Positions 1 to 8,198 of a stretch of DNA of 50,168 nt are shown in pieces. Position numbers and translations under genes: made by a program. How positions within the stretch are numbered: the first letter of the stretch is position 1; each line of letters starts with the position of its first letter. The stretch is from positions 1 to 50,168 of the forward strand of contig CAMWHJ010000018.1 in the NCBI GenBank assembly GCA_947174015.1, read 5' to 3'. Under the pieces are notes generated by a model that was not told where the DNA came from, made no database searches, and was given only the letters and a program-made list of their open reading frames with translations. This DNA is from an uncultured Lachnospiraceae bacterium. Its GTDB lineage: Bacteria; Bacillota; Clostridia; Lachnospirales; Lachnospiraceae.

Positions 1-50
1 CTTTTTCTTACGGTCTGTGCAGTAAATGCACAGACCTACTGAACAGTTAC
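1..50 (+). repeat. Modular hairpin repeat (family 1), right-end fragment
   Basis: This is the right end of the same element seen complete at 11752-11884, cut by the window edge. It keeps the hairpin GGTCTGTGCA-gtaaa-TGCACAGACC (12-36) and the terminal GAACAGTTAC. It lies just downstream of the leucine-rich-repeat gene that ends at 64. Confidence 0.85.
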
Positions 51-63
51 AAATTCTGTGCCA

Positions 64-3000
64 TTACATCCATATAATCTCTGCCGGACAATAGGCAAAG
101 GCAGTATCATCCACCTGTGCAATACTGGAAGGCAAATACACCCGTTCCAATGCACTGCATCGGTAAAATGCTTTTTTGGGTATTTCCTTAATTCCCTCTG
201 ACAGACGAATTTCCTTTAAAGAAATACAGTTTTCAAAGGCAGATTCTCCTAAACTTTCCAAAGCGGTAAGAGCTCCCATTTCTTCTAATCGAATACACCC
301 GAAAAATGCCCGCTTTCCAATATGCTTTACATGCTCTGTCTGCTCCACCTTGGCAAGCCATTTGCACTGCTGCAGGGCAGATTCTTTGATTTCTGTAATT
401 TCCTCTTGTAAGGTAAGTCTGGTAAGCAAATTGCTTTCTTTTAATGCTGATTTCCCAATCACCGAAATTCCCAGAGGGAGTTTCAAATCTTCAATATTTC
501 CGGTACATTCCACCAACACTTCTCCCTCCATCTTAAAGCAGTTGTAACACTCTCTGCCTATCTGGGTAACCTGCTGTGGCTGCTGCCGTTTTATATCATG
601 CAGGCTGTTTAAGGGATAGGAACTTCCATCCTCCAACACAATTTCTTCTATATTAATACAGTTTCTAAAAGCGTATTCCTCCAGCTTTACTCTGCCTTCA
701 AATACTACTCTCTTAAGTTCTAAATTATTGGCAAATGCCCAGCCGCATATTTTATAAATCTCCTTTGGAATTACCACCTGCCCCGGAATACTGCCAGCAT
801 CCAGAACCATGCCCCTTTCCACCACCATAGGACTGTCCCTCCGCCTTCTTCTAAGCCATTCCGTTTTATCAAAGGCTCTGGCTCCTATCTCCTTGAGACT
901 TTTTGGCAAATTCACAAAGGTAAGACCTTCCCGATCCCGAAATACCTCCCGCTCTATTACTTGGATGCCCTCCGGGATAGTAACCTTTCTGGCAAAGCCA
1001 TCATATCCGGTGATGCCAAGGTTACTGTCAAATGAAAAAACGCTTAAGGCACTGGCATAGATCTGGCGGACTTCCTTTGGCAGTGACTTGTCATTTAAGC
1101 TTTCATATCCCTTAATTTCATAGATGTTTTCAGAATACTTTACAAACCCCACCCCACTGCAGCCCCGAAAAGAACTGGATTTCATGGTTAGAAATTTTTC
1201 ATCAGAGTTTGTGATAATTTCAATTTCCGTGAGATTTCCACAGTCTTGAAAACAAAAATCTCCCAACTGTGCTGTTTGGTGGAAGGAAATCTTTTGTAAA
1301 TTATCACAAAATGAAAATCCATAATTGTCAATTACAATATTCGGTGGAAAATTCACACACTGCAATGAAATACAGAATTGAAAGGCATTTTTTCCAATGT
1401 ATTCTGCTTTTTCTATGGATAAGCTCTGTAATGCCCCACATCCTTGAAAGCTCTCCTGCTCTATTCGCTTTGCAGACAAAATCTTCACATCTTCTAAAGA
1501 TTTGCACCATGCAAACGCTCTCCTGCCTACCACCTCTGTCTGTGCTATCTCTACGGTTCGCAGATTTTCACATTTTGCAAAGACTTCTTCGCCCATTGCA
1601 ATCATACCTTTGGGAAATTTTATCGTCTGAAGATTTTTGCAGCCATAAAAAGCTCCTTTCTTTATCTCTTTGACACTTTCCGGCAGTTCCAAATACTGCA
1701 GGCTTTCATTGCAAAACCATTCATATTCTTCTATGATCTGCACACCTTCTGGAATTCGCAGAGTTCCATTGAGCACCTGTCGGTTAATGCCTACTCTTGG
1801 AATTACAGCAGGTTTTTGCAGGATAGCCTCTTTTAACATCTGCTGTCGGCTGCTTTGAGAAATCCCTGTCTTGGCAAAGGCAAGTGGTTCCACAATGGTG
1901 CCTTTGGGCAGCATAAGCTCTGTGATTGCTCTACAACCATAAAAACTCATACTCCCCAATCCGTGCAGGCTCTTGGGAAATTCCACTGCCTGCAATTTTG
2001 TACAGCCATAGAATGCCATATCGCCAATGTGTTCTAAACCCTCTGGCAGTATCACTTCCTGAAGTGCCCTGCACCGCTTAAAGCAGGAGATTGCAATTTC
2101 CCTCATCTGTTTTGGAATGGCGATACGAATAAACTTCACACAATTTTCAAAGGCAGAATCCTCTATTATCTTAATATTTTCTGAAAGTTTCATGGTCTGC
2201 AATACCACACAGTCTGCAAAGGCTTCACGCTCAATTACCTCGACGGAATCCGGCAATTCTATTCTGTCCACTTCCTCATTGCCTGCAAATGCTCTCTGAC
2301 CGATCAGAGTGGTTCCTTGTGGTACCACCACCTTTTTTTCACAGCCCCGGTATTTTAATAACATGGTCCCACTCATTACAAAATTTTCCAGCACCTGATT
2401 GTGGATCGTTGCAACTAACTGGTTTTCTTCTCCTGCCTCCTCCTCCAAACCTTTCAATGCAAACTGTCTGTCTCTTGGTAATTGAATTTTGCACAGAGAG
2501 GAACAGTTTTGAAATGCTGATTCCTCAATTTCCACCTGCTCTGACAAAAAAGTAACCTTTTCCAAACTCATACAGCCCCGAAAAGCTTTTGCCCTAATAC
2601 GTTTCAAACTTCCGGGAAATACCACCGACTGAATCCCCCGCTTGTCAAAAAAGCAGCTTTTGCCGATTTCTGTAATCCCCTCCGGCAATTCAATATGCTT
2701 TACATTATTCAGATATTCCACCAAAACTCCATCCTCGATTTTTAAAATCAGATAAATATCCGAAATAATTTTATGAATCAGAGGATCTATCACCAGCTTT
2801 CCTGTTACAATATCCACCACCCTATTGATTTCAAAAGTTTCTCCATCAGAAAAAGAAATGGTACGAATTTTATTGCAGCCGGTAAAACACTCACAGATAC
2901 TGTCTTGATCCAAATTTCTGGATATCACCAGTTCCTCCAAGGCAATATCATTTAAAAAAGTCTGTTTTCCCAAAGTGACCACACCTGGCATCTGGATGCT

Positions 3001-3462
3001 TTTTAAGTTGTCACAATAGAGAAACACACAATTGCCAAGACTGGTGACCTTTTTGGGCAGTGAGATTTTCTTTAGGCTGTGACAGCGGTGAAAGGCATAT
3101 GCACCGATTTCTCTTAAGTTTTTGGAAATTCGTATCTCCTCCAGACTACGGCAGCCCTTAAAGGCATGTTCACTGATAATCTCCACCGAATCCGGCAAAA
3201 TTACCCGCTTCATTAAGGCACAACCCTTAAAGGCATTGGCACCAATCACCGTGACTCCGTCAGGAACACAAACTTCCCCACCGATAGCTGTACATTTTAC
3301 CAAGATATGCTCTGTGATGATGAGACCTTCACTATTTTCCTGCAAGGTACTTTCCTGTGATGCATTTTTCTTCCCGTCACTTCCCATGTGTTCTCGATTT
3401 AAATGAAATTCTGAGTTCTCTGTAAATTCTTCTTTCACCCTTTTTCCTATTCTCCCTTCCAA
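64..3462 (-). CDS. BspA-type leucine-rich repeat protein, no visible export signal
   Basis: About 1,130 residues made almost wholly of LRR_5/BspA-type repeats of the form IG..AF..C..L..I.LP..L..I. At least seven larger blocks restart with a short strand of the type G-x-L-x-x-Y/C followed by a v.iP.gv..Ig..aF unit (near residues 50, 240, 365, 565, 820, 890 and 990), so the protein looks like serially duplicated LRR solenoids. BspA-type proteins are usually secreted or surface anchored and bind host or bacterial ligands, but here the first 50 residues are charged and hydrophilic, with no signal peptide, no membrane segment and no sorting motif. It may be cytoplasmic, or the true start may be elsewhere. 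The 5' end given is a TTG; a GTG at 3438 is an alternative. It is flanked on both sides by family 1 repeats and appears to be a single-gene unit. Confidence 0.85.
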   Translation of the reverse strand: MEGRIGKRVKEEFTENSEFHLNREHMGSDGKKNASQESTLQENSEGLIITEHILVKCTAIGGEVCVPDGVTVIGANAFKGCALMKRVILPDSVEIISEHAFKGCRSLEEIRISKNLREIGAYAFHRCHSLKKISLPKKVTSLGNCVFLYCDNLKSIQMPGVVTLGKQTFLNDIALEELVISRNLDQDSICECFTGCNKIRTISFSDGETFEINRVVDIVTGKLVIDPLIHKIISDIYLILKIEDGVLVEYLNNVKHIELPEGITEIGKSCFFDKRGIQSVVFPGSLKRIRAKAFRGCMSLEKVTFLSEQVEIEESAFQNCSSLCKIQLPRDRQFALKGLEEEAGEENQLVATIHNQVLENFVMSGTMLLKYRGCEKKVVVPQGTTLIGQRAFAGNEEVDRIELPDSVEVIEREAFADCVVLQTMKLSENIKIIEDSAFENCVKFIRIAIPKQMREIAISCFKRCRALQEVILPEGLEHIGDMAFYGCTKLQAVEFPKSLHGLGSMSFYGCRAITELMLPKGTIVEPLAFAKTGISQSSRQQMLKEAILQKPAVIPRVGINRQVLNGTLRIPEGVQIIEEYEWFCNESLQYLELPESVKEIKKGAFYGCKNLQTIKFPKGMIAMGEEVFAKCENLRTVEIAQTEVVGRRAFAWCKSLEDVKILSAKRIEQESFQGCGALQSLSIEKAEYIGKNAFQFCISLQCVNFPPNIVIDNYGFSFCDNLQKISFHQTAQLGDFCFQDCGNLTEIEIITNSDEKFLTMKSSSFRGCSGVGFVKYSENIYEIKGYESLNDKSLPKEVRQIYASALSVFSFDSNLGITGYDGFARKVTIPEGIQVIEREVFRDREGLTFVNLPKSLKEIGARAFDKTEWLRRRRRDSPMVVERGMVLDAGSIPGQVVIPKEIYKICGWAFANNLELKRVVFEGRVKLEEYAFRNCINIEEIVLEDGSSYPLNSLHDIKRQQPQQVTQIGRECYNCFKMEGEVLVECTGNIEDLKLPLGISVIGKSALKESNLLTRLTLQEEITEIKESALQQCKWLAKVEQTEHVKHIGKRAFFGCIRLEEMGALTALESLGESAFENCISLKEIRLSEGIKEIPKKAFYRCSALERVYLPSSIAQVDDTAFAYCPAEIIWM

Positions 3463-3473
3463 GTAAATTTTTC

Positions 3474-3684
3474 GTAACTATTCAGTACCCTCATAGTTAC
3501 AAGCAAAGAACCATGCAAAATTGTTTTTCGGGTATTGCACCCATGAAAATTGCTACGCAATGGGTGCAAGCAGGCAATCAAACTGATTTACAGTTTGATT
3601 ACTTTAGGCAATGGTTCTTTGCCTGTTATATCCACTTTTTCTTACGATCTGTGCAGTAAATGCACAGACCTACGGAACAGTTAC
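3474..3684 (+). repeat. Modular hairpin repeat (family 1), expanded copy
   Basis: Complete element with near-inverted ends GTAACTATTC and GGAACAGTTAC. It has a left hairpin GTAACTAT/ATAGTTAC (3474-3500), arms GCAAAGAACCAT (3503-3514) and ATGGTTCTTTGC (3611-3622), and the right hairpin GGTCTGTGCA-type. Unlike the 133-bp copy at 11752, the loop between the middle arms holds two more hairpins: TTGCACCCAT/ATGGGTGCAA (3535-3544, 3560-3569) and AATCAAACTG/CAGTTTGATT (3576-3585, 3591-3600). Confidence 0.9.
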
Positions 3685-3714
3685 TTTTCATCTATTTGTC
3701 TTATGTCACTTACC

Positions 3715-4656
3715 CTATGAAAACGCCTGTGCAAACAGCTCTGACAATTCTTCCCATGTTCCGCACTGATACATTTTCTGCTTATATCCTTTCATCCCCG
3801 GCTGCTTTTTCATAAAATAAGCTGCCAGCTTTCGAATGTAATCTATGGCATAGACTTCATCATAATAGGCAAATGCCAGCTTTGACTGCTCTTTCAATAT
3901 TTGCCCCTTGCCTTTTGTCACCACTTTCCCTGTCAGCTCCGCAAAAATATAAGGATGCTCCAGTCCATACCTGCCAATCATCACACCGTCTGCACCGGTT
4001 TCCTGCATCATTTTATCGGCATCCGCCACAGAGAAAATCCCCCCATTGGCAATGACCGGAATCTGCACCACCGCTTTTGCCTCTGCAATCTGCTCATACA
4101 CAGGAGCTCCATCATACATCATATTGCGAGTTCGTCCATGGATGGAAATCATGTCTGCCCCGGAATCCTCACACATCTTGGCAAATTCTGCTGCGATATG
4201 ATGCTTTTCTCCCACTCCGATACGGCATTTTACCGACACCGGCTTACCGCTTCGCTTACACTGTCTGATAATTTTCGAAGCCCGTTTTAAATCCATCAGC
4301 AATGCACTTCCCTCACCACTTTTAAAGATATTTGGCACCGGACACCCCATATTGATGTCAATGATGTCGAATCCGGAAAGCTCTTCGCTGCAGGCAGCAC
4401 GCTCCATCACAGACGGGTTCCCGCCTAACAGCTGCACTGCCTTGATTTTCTCATCCTTAGTAGTCAATAATAGCCTTTTGGTGGCTTTATCCTTATATTT
4501 TAAACCATTGGCACTTACCATCTCCGTAAAGCTCACTCCTGCCCCCATCTCCTGACACAGCAAACGAAAGGGATAACAGGTATAGCCTGCCAAGGGTGCC
4601 ATCAACACATTATTAGGCAAATAGAAACCGCCCATCTTCAATGGTTTTATTTCCAT
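3715..4656 (-). CDS. dus: tRNA-dihydrouridine synthase (Dus family)
   Basis: A 313-residue FMN-dependent TIM-barrel enzyme that reduces uridine to dihydrouridine in the D-loop region of tRNA, in the cytoplasm. Visible family motifs, in order: MAPLAGYT at the N-terminus, the active-site segment NMGCPVPNIFKSGEG with the catalytic Cys in GCP, KCRIG, HGRTR, ANGGI and GVMIGR for phosphate/FMN binding. Length is normal for the DusA/B/C group. The start ATG lies 11 bases past the stop of the aldo/keto reductase gene, so the two are very probably co-transcribed. Which Dus subtype it is cannot be settled by eye. A family 1 repeat (3474-3684) lies just downstream in the gene's orientation. Confidence 0.95.
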   Translation of the reverse strand: MEIKPLKMGGFYLPNNVLMAPLAGYTCYPFRLLCQEMGAGVSFTEMVSANGLKYKDKATKRLLLTTKDEKIKAVQLLGGNPSVMERAACSEELSGFDIIDINMGCPVPNIFKSGEGSALLMDLKRASKIIRQCKRSGKPVSVKCRIGVGEKHHIAAEFAKMCEDSGADMISIHGRTRNMMYDGAPVYEQIAEAKAVVQIPVIANGGIFSVADADKMMQETGADGVMIGRYGLEHPYIFAELTGKVVTKGKGQILKEQSKLAFAYYDEVYAIDYIRKLAAYFMKKQPGMKGYKQKMYQCGTWEELSELFAQAFS

Positions 4657-4667
4657 CCTCTCTTTTC

Positions 4668-5753
4668 CTACCTTTCTGTATTCTCACCCTGATAGTGATT
4701 CTCCACCAACTCTGCAATTTCCTGTATCAGCTTTGGTATCCACAAATCTCTTGGACAATGATACATACATGTAAGCTCTGTACATTTCCTGCAATGTGCA
4801 GCACTCTCTTGAATCCCCAAATCCAGCTTTCGCAATGCCCAATAATCCTTTCCTAAATGATAATAGTTCTTCTGGCGAAACAGGGTATGTATCTCTGTTC
4901 CCCTGGGACAGATACACCGCTGGCATCGATCACAGGCAATGGGAGAAAATTCCTGTTCCAGACGTTCTAACACCTGCTCCCATGACATAGGCTCCCTCGC
5001 CCCATGACAATCATGGAAAAATGCCTTGTCAGCCTCTTCCTTCGTTCCAATTCCCAGCAATGCGGTGGAAACAGGATAACTCAACACCCCTAAAATCAGT
5101 TCCTGCTCTGTAAACCTTCCCGGCAGAAGCCCTGCGGCATAAACCTTATTGACCATCAATCCCTTGCTTTGAAAAACAGGTTCCGCTGCCATCCTGTCCA
5201 ACATCCCCCGTTCTAAAATATTGCCGCTGCCCTGTAATACATCCACCCTCTCATCTTTGGCTCCTCTCAGCAGCACCTCATAATAGTGGGAGGCAATTCC
5301 TGTGAATTTTATTTTTCCCTCCCGCTTCAATTCCACCAGTGCATCTAATGCACCAAATTTTCCAAAGACCTGATCCACATTGTCCAAATCCACCTGATGA
5401 ACAAAATAGATGTCCGGCATCTCCCCCAGATTTTCTATGGATTGCTCCACCGCACCATACATCTCATCCCCATCAAAAAAACGTGCTTTGTCAGAGATGA
5501 TCAGCCGCTTCCTGTCCACTGTTTTGGCAAACATTCCAAGCTTAAGTTCCGCATCCCCATACTCCGGCACAATGGCAGTATCATAAAGATTGCATCCCTT
5601 ATCCCATGCGTATCTCATCAAAGCGACTGCCTGATGATTTTCTAAATTATAGTATTGGGGAAGCACTGGCACATTGCCCTTAAGCACCGGAATCGTTCCA
5701 AAGCTTACCTCCGATACCCACAATCCGGTTGCTCCCAGTTTACGATATTTCAT
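4668..5753 (-). CDS. Aldo/keto reductase with C-terminal ferredoxin-type cysteines
   Basis: A 361-residue NAD(P)H-dependent oxidoreductase. The N-terminal aldo/keto reductase barrel keeps the catalytic tetrad, read here as Asp58 (in YDTA), Tyr65, Lys89 (in SDKA) and His119 (in FVHQ). The last ~100 residues carry two cysteine clusters, CDRCQRCICP and CRKCTELTCMYHCP, which look like 4Fe-4S ligands, as in the aldo/keto reductase subfamily with a 4Fe-4S C-terminal domain common in anaerobes. The substrate is unknown. It is the first gene of a two-gene operon with dus; the start ATG is preceded by a GGGGG ribosome binding site. Two copies of a dyad motif lie upstream (5797-5890) and may be operator sites. 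Confidence 0.92.
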   Translation of the reverse strand: MKYRKLGATGLWVSEVSFGTIPVLKGNVPVLPQYYNLENHQAVALMRYAWDKGCNLYDTAIVPEYGDAELKLGMFAKTVDRKRLIISDKARFFDGDEMYGAVEQSIENLGEMPDIYFVHQVDLDNVDQVFGKFGALDALVELKREGKIKFTGIASHYYEVLLRGAKDERVDVLQGSGNILERGMLDRMAAEPVFQSKGLMVNKVYAAGLLPGRFTEQELILGVLSYPVSTALLGIGTKEEADKAFFHDCHGAREPMSWEQVLERLEQEFSPIACDRCQRCICPRGTEIHTLFRQKNYYHLGKDYWALRKLDLGIQESAAHCRKCTELTCMYHCPRDLWIPKLIQEIAELVENHYQGENTER

Positions 5754-5796
5754 GATGGTTCCCCCATATATTCTTACTGTAATTGCTCAATTTTTT

Positions 5797-5890
5797 AAGT
5801 GATAGTTTTACCTTTATCATGTTTACTTTACTATTTTAATTGCCAGTTATTATTGGATTTTCAAGTGATAGTTTTACCTTTATCATATTT
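5797..5890 (-). promoter_or_regulatory. Duplicated dyad motif upstream of the aldo/keto reductase
   Basis: The sequence AAGTGATAGTTTTACCTTTA (and the following TCAT) occurs twice, at about 5797-5820 and 5863-5886, 66 bases apart. Each copy has TGATA and TATCA half-sites. Position in the leader of the aldo/keto reductase operon suggests binding sites for a regulator; no regulator is identified. I could not assign a confident -35/-10 pair. Confidence 0.45.
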
Positions 5891-6274
5891 ACTCCCTGCA
5901 ATTTTAATATATCAAAAGTAATTATAACATATATTATCAGCTTATACATAAAAAATCCAATATCATTTATACCTGCAGGGTTACTTGCATTACTGTTCAC
6001 AGGTTTCCTGTGCACAAGAATGATTTTCCTTCTGTTCACACAAAACTACTCATTGATTCCATAGCCATACAAAACATTGTGCAGGGAATTTTACAAGGAC
6101 TTCCCTGTTACTATTATAAGCAGGCAAAAAACAATTACTCAACAGGATATCCACCTTTCCATCAAAAAAAGATTGAAGTATGATTTGGCAGACTGACAGC
6201 ACATGATTTATATTAAACTATATAAAACATTTTACATTTTGATGCAATACAATTATGGAAAGAGAGGTAATACT
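5891..6274. other. AT-rich intergenic region, no gene supported
   Basis: Together with the dyad region this is a ~520-base gap between the aldo/keto reductase start and the small plus-strand gene. Short overlapping reading frames exist on both strands but have no ribosome binding site and no protein-like composition. It probably holds the divergent promoters; none is clear enough to mark. Confidence 0.5.
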
Positions 6275-6526
6275 ATGAATGAAATATTAAAGAAAATTTA
6301 CGAAAGGGTTATTTATCACGAAGATGGCACGCAAGCCTGTGAAAAAAGGCTGGAAGAAGAAATACATACTTTGTTAAAGCCATATTCCAAAAGGTTTCCG
6401 GAGGAAGATTTAGAACTTATAAAAAGCCTGATGTATGCAACGGAATTAAAAGCCATGGAGGAAGGGTATCAACTTGGAGTACAATACACCTTAATTCTGC
6501 AAAAAGCACTCATGTCAGAATTATAA
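6275..6526 (+). CDS. Small hypothetical protein (83 aa)
   Basis: I chose the ATG at 6275 because it follows AGAGAGGT at normal ribosome-binding spacing; a longer frame opening at 6203 has none. The product is acidic and helical: a short N-terminal helix, a region with ACEKRLEEEI, then a long helix ending in EEGYQLGVQYTLILQKAL. The general shape (short N-terminal helix, EEGYQLG-type C-terminal helix) recalls the small DUF6809-type proteins of Clostridia, but that is only a suggestion. It converges on the repressor gene, with the two 3' ends overlapping by six bases. Confidence 0.7.
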   Translation: MNEILKKIYERVIYHEDGTQACEKRLEEEIHTLLKPYSKRFPEEDLELIKSLMYATELKAMEEGYQLGVQYTLILQKALMSEL

Positions 6527-6841
6527 TATCTCTAATATCTTCAAAATTTTTTCTTTTTTATCGCTGTCAAGTCGGCTGACTGCCCTTAATATTTCATTGT
6601 CCAATGCCAGTGCTGTATTATTGTACTGGTTTGACAGCAGATAATCAATACTGGTATTGAGGGCATTGGCAATGGCAAGCAAAACGTTTAAAGAAACCTT
6701 TGTGTGATTGTTCTCAATGTTGGAAATATGAGATGTATTACAACAGACAATTTCAGCAAGGTTCTCCTGCGTTAACTTTCTGCTCTGACGGATCTCTTTG
6801 ATCCTCAGTCCTAATTTTTCATAATCAATTTCCTGTATCAA
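6521..6841 (-). CDS. XRE-family helix-turn-helix transcriptional regulator
   Basis: A 106-residue DNA-binding protein. Residues ~8-65 form a Cro/C1-type helix-turn-helix (LGLRIKEIRQSRKLTQENLAE, recognition region NTSHISNIENNHTKVSLN, then LLAIANALNTSIDYLL). The remaining ~40 residues are a helical tail ending in DKKEKILKILEIL, probably for dimerisation. Translation appears to start at a TTG at 6841 preceded by AAGGGGG with an 8-base spacer. Its targets are unknown. It overlaps the small gene 6275-6526 tail to tail and sits next to a family 1 repeat. Confidence 0.92.
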   Translation of the reverse strand: MIQEIDYEKLGLRIKEIRQSRKLTQENLAEIVCCNTSHISNIENNHTKVSLNVLLAIANALNTSIDYLLSNQYNNTALALDNEILRAVSRLDSDKKEKILKILEIL

Positions 6842-7000
6842 GGAAAACGCCCCCTTGTCTATATAAGTATTTTCATTTTCTGATTGTAATATTGACAGAA
6901 CTGTATTATAATAATCTTTATAAGTTAAATATACTTACATAAACAAATTTCGACTGTAAATGTACAAAATTATTTTGACAAATATAAGGAAAGGTTTTTC

Positions 7001-7106
7001 GTAACTATTCAGTACCTTCATAGTTACATACAAAGAACCATTGCCTGTTATATCCACTTTTTCTTACGGTCTGTACAGTAAATGCACAGACCTACGGAAC
7101 CGTTAC
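7001..7106 (+). repeat. Modular hairpin repeat (family 1), short copy
   Basis: It starts GTAACTATTC and ends GGAACCGTTAC, with the left hairpin GTAACTAT/ATAGTTAC and the right hairpin around GGTCTGTaCA/TGCACAGACC. The middle stem-loop is almost wholly missing, leaving only CAAAGAACCATTGCCTG. It lies in the 331-base divergent gap between the XRE gene and the GNAT-MaoC gene. The rest of that gap is AT-rich promoter-type DNA without a confident promoter. Confidence 0.88.
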
Positions 7107-7172
7107 AGTTTTTCAATATTAAAACTTTTTGATACTTAGGAAACCAATGAATTTTATAAAAAGGAGTAAAAT

Positions 7173-8138
7173 ATGGCATTAATACTTAGGAAAATCATAG
7201 AAGATGATTTAAACATGATCATGAATTGGCGAATGATGCCGGAGGTAACAAAATACATGTATACGGATCCCAAACTGACCTTAGAAGATCAGAAAAAATG
7301 GTATGAAAGCATTATGTGCTCTGATAAAGCATTTTACTGGATCATTCAATTCGATGGAATTGATATTGGACTTATCAATATAGTTCACATAGACAAGATA
7401 AATAAAAGATGTGAGTGGGCTTACTACATTGCTGACACCTCCTTTCGTGGAAAAGGGATTGCAACGCTGCTGGAATGTAATATTTATGACTTTGTATTTC
7501 ATGAACTTCATCTGAATAAAGTATGCTGTGAAGTCTTTTGCAATAACGAAAAGGTAATTGCCATTCACAAGAAATTTGGAGCTGAAATAGAGGGCATTCA
7601 AAGACAACATATCCGCAAAAACGGAGAATATCTTGATATTGTGCAGATGGCAATCACAAAAGAAAAATGGCATAATATCCGTGATTCTTATCACTATGAA
7701 AACATTGAAATAGAAAACTATCTGCCCATACAACAAATAGATTCCTCCTTATGTTTAGGGCAGAGCTGCAGCTTTACCAAAACAATTACCGAAGCAGATG
7801 TTGCATTATTTGCCGGTGTGACGGGAGATTTTAATTCCATACATATCAATGAAATCGAAGCAGCAAAATCTATATTTGGAAAAAGAGTTTGCCATGGAAT
7901 GTTAGTGGCATCTTATATTTCTACGGTTTTGGGAACCGCCTTACCCGGTGAAGGCACCATATACCGTTCCCAGAAACTGGATTTTGTGAAACCTGCATTT
8001 ATTGGAGATACCATCACTGCCACTGTCACCGTAAAACAGTGCATGAAAAAAAATATTATCCTATTGGAAACCATAGTGACAAACCAGAATCATGAAACAT
8101 TGATTGAGGGAGAGGCAGTCGTCAAGGCGGGGAACTAA
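7173..8138 (+). CDS. GNAT N-acetyltransferase fused to a MaoC-type hydratase
   Basis: A 321-residue two-domain protein. Residues 1-165 are a GNAT acetyltransferase of the PseH/RimJ type: RKIIEDDLNMIMNWR at the start, the acetyl-CoA binding loop RGKGIA, then NNEKVIAIHKKFGAEIEG. PseH-like enzymes acetylate amino-sugar nucleotides. Residues ~185-321 are a MaoC-like hot-dog domain with the (R)-enoyl-CoA hydratase signature GDFNSIHIN (Asp and His active-site pair) followed by KRVCHGMLVAS. Each domain is complete, with no frameshift between them. An AAAAGGAG ribosome binding site lies 6 bases before the ATG. The fusion may link a CoA-thioester intermediate to acyl transfer onto a sugar or amine. 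The gene stands alone, with no pseudaminate genes nearby. Confidence 0.9.
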   Translation: MALILRKIIEDDLNMIMNWRMMPEVTKYMYTDPKLTLEDQKKWYESIMCSDKAFYWIIQFDGIDIGLINIVHIDKINKRCEWAYYIADTSFRGKGIATLLECNIYDFVFHELHLNKVCCEVFCNNEKVIAIHKKFGAEIEGIQRQHIRKNGEYLDIVQMAITKEKWHNIRDSYHYENIEIENYLPIQQIDSSLCLGQSCSFTKTITEADVALFAGVTGDFNSIHINEIEAAKSIFGKRVCHGMLVASYISTVLGTALPGEGTIYRSQKLDFVKPAFIGDTITATVTVKQCMKKNIILLETIVTNQNHETLIEGEAVVKAGN

Positions 8139-8151
8139 GCGCTGCCCCGCC
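8126..8151 (+). terminator. GC-rich hairpin at the stop codon
   Basis: GGCGGGG (8126-8132) pairs with CCCCGCC (8145-8151); the stop codon of the GNAT-MaoC gene lies in the loop. The following T-tract is interrupted, so efficiency is uncertain. It may end transcription of both convergent genes. Confidence 0.55.
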
Positions 8152-8198
8152 TGCACCCTTGCTTCGTTCTCCTTTTGCCATAAAAATCACTGTAAGCT

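Noticed and set aside
3474-3684. The hairpin cluster as a CRISPR array or a tRNA/riboswitch.
   Set aside because: No regular repeat-spacer pattern, no Cas gene, no tRNA features; stems are independent palindromes also found elsewhere as repeats.
5836-6064. Short frames on both strands in the gap upstream of the aldo/keto reductase.
   Set aside because: They overlap each other, lack ribosome binding sites and cover the duplicated dyad motif; composition is just AT-rich.
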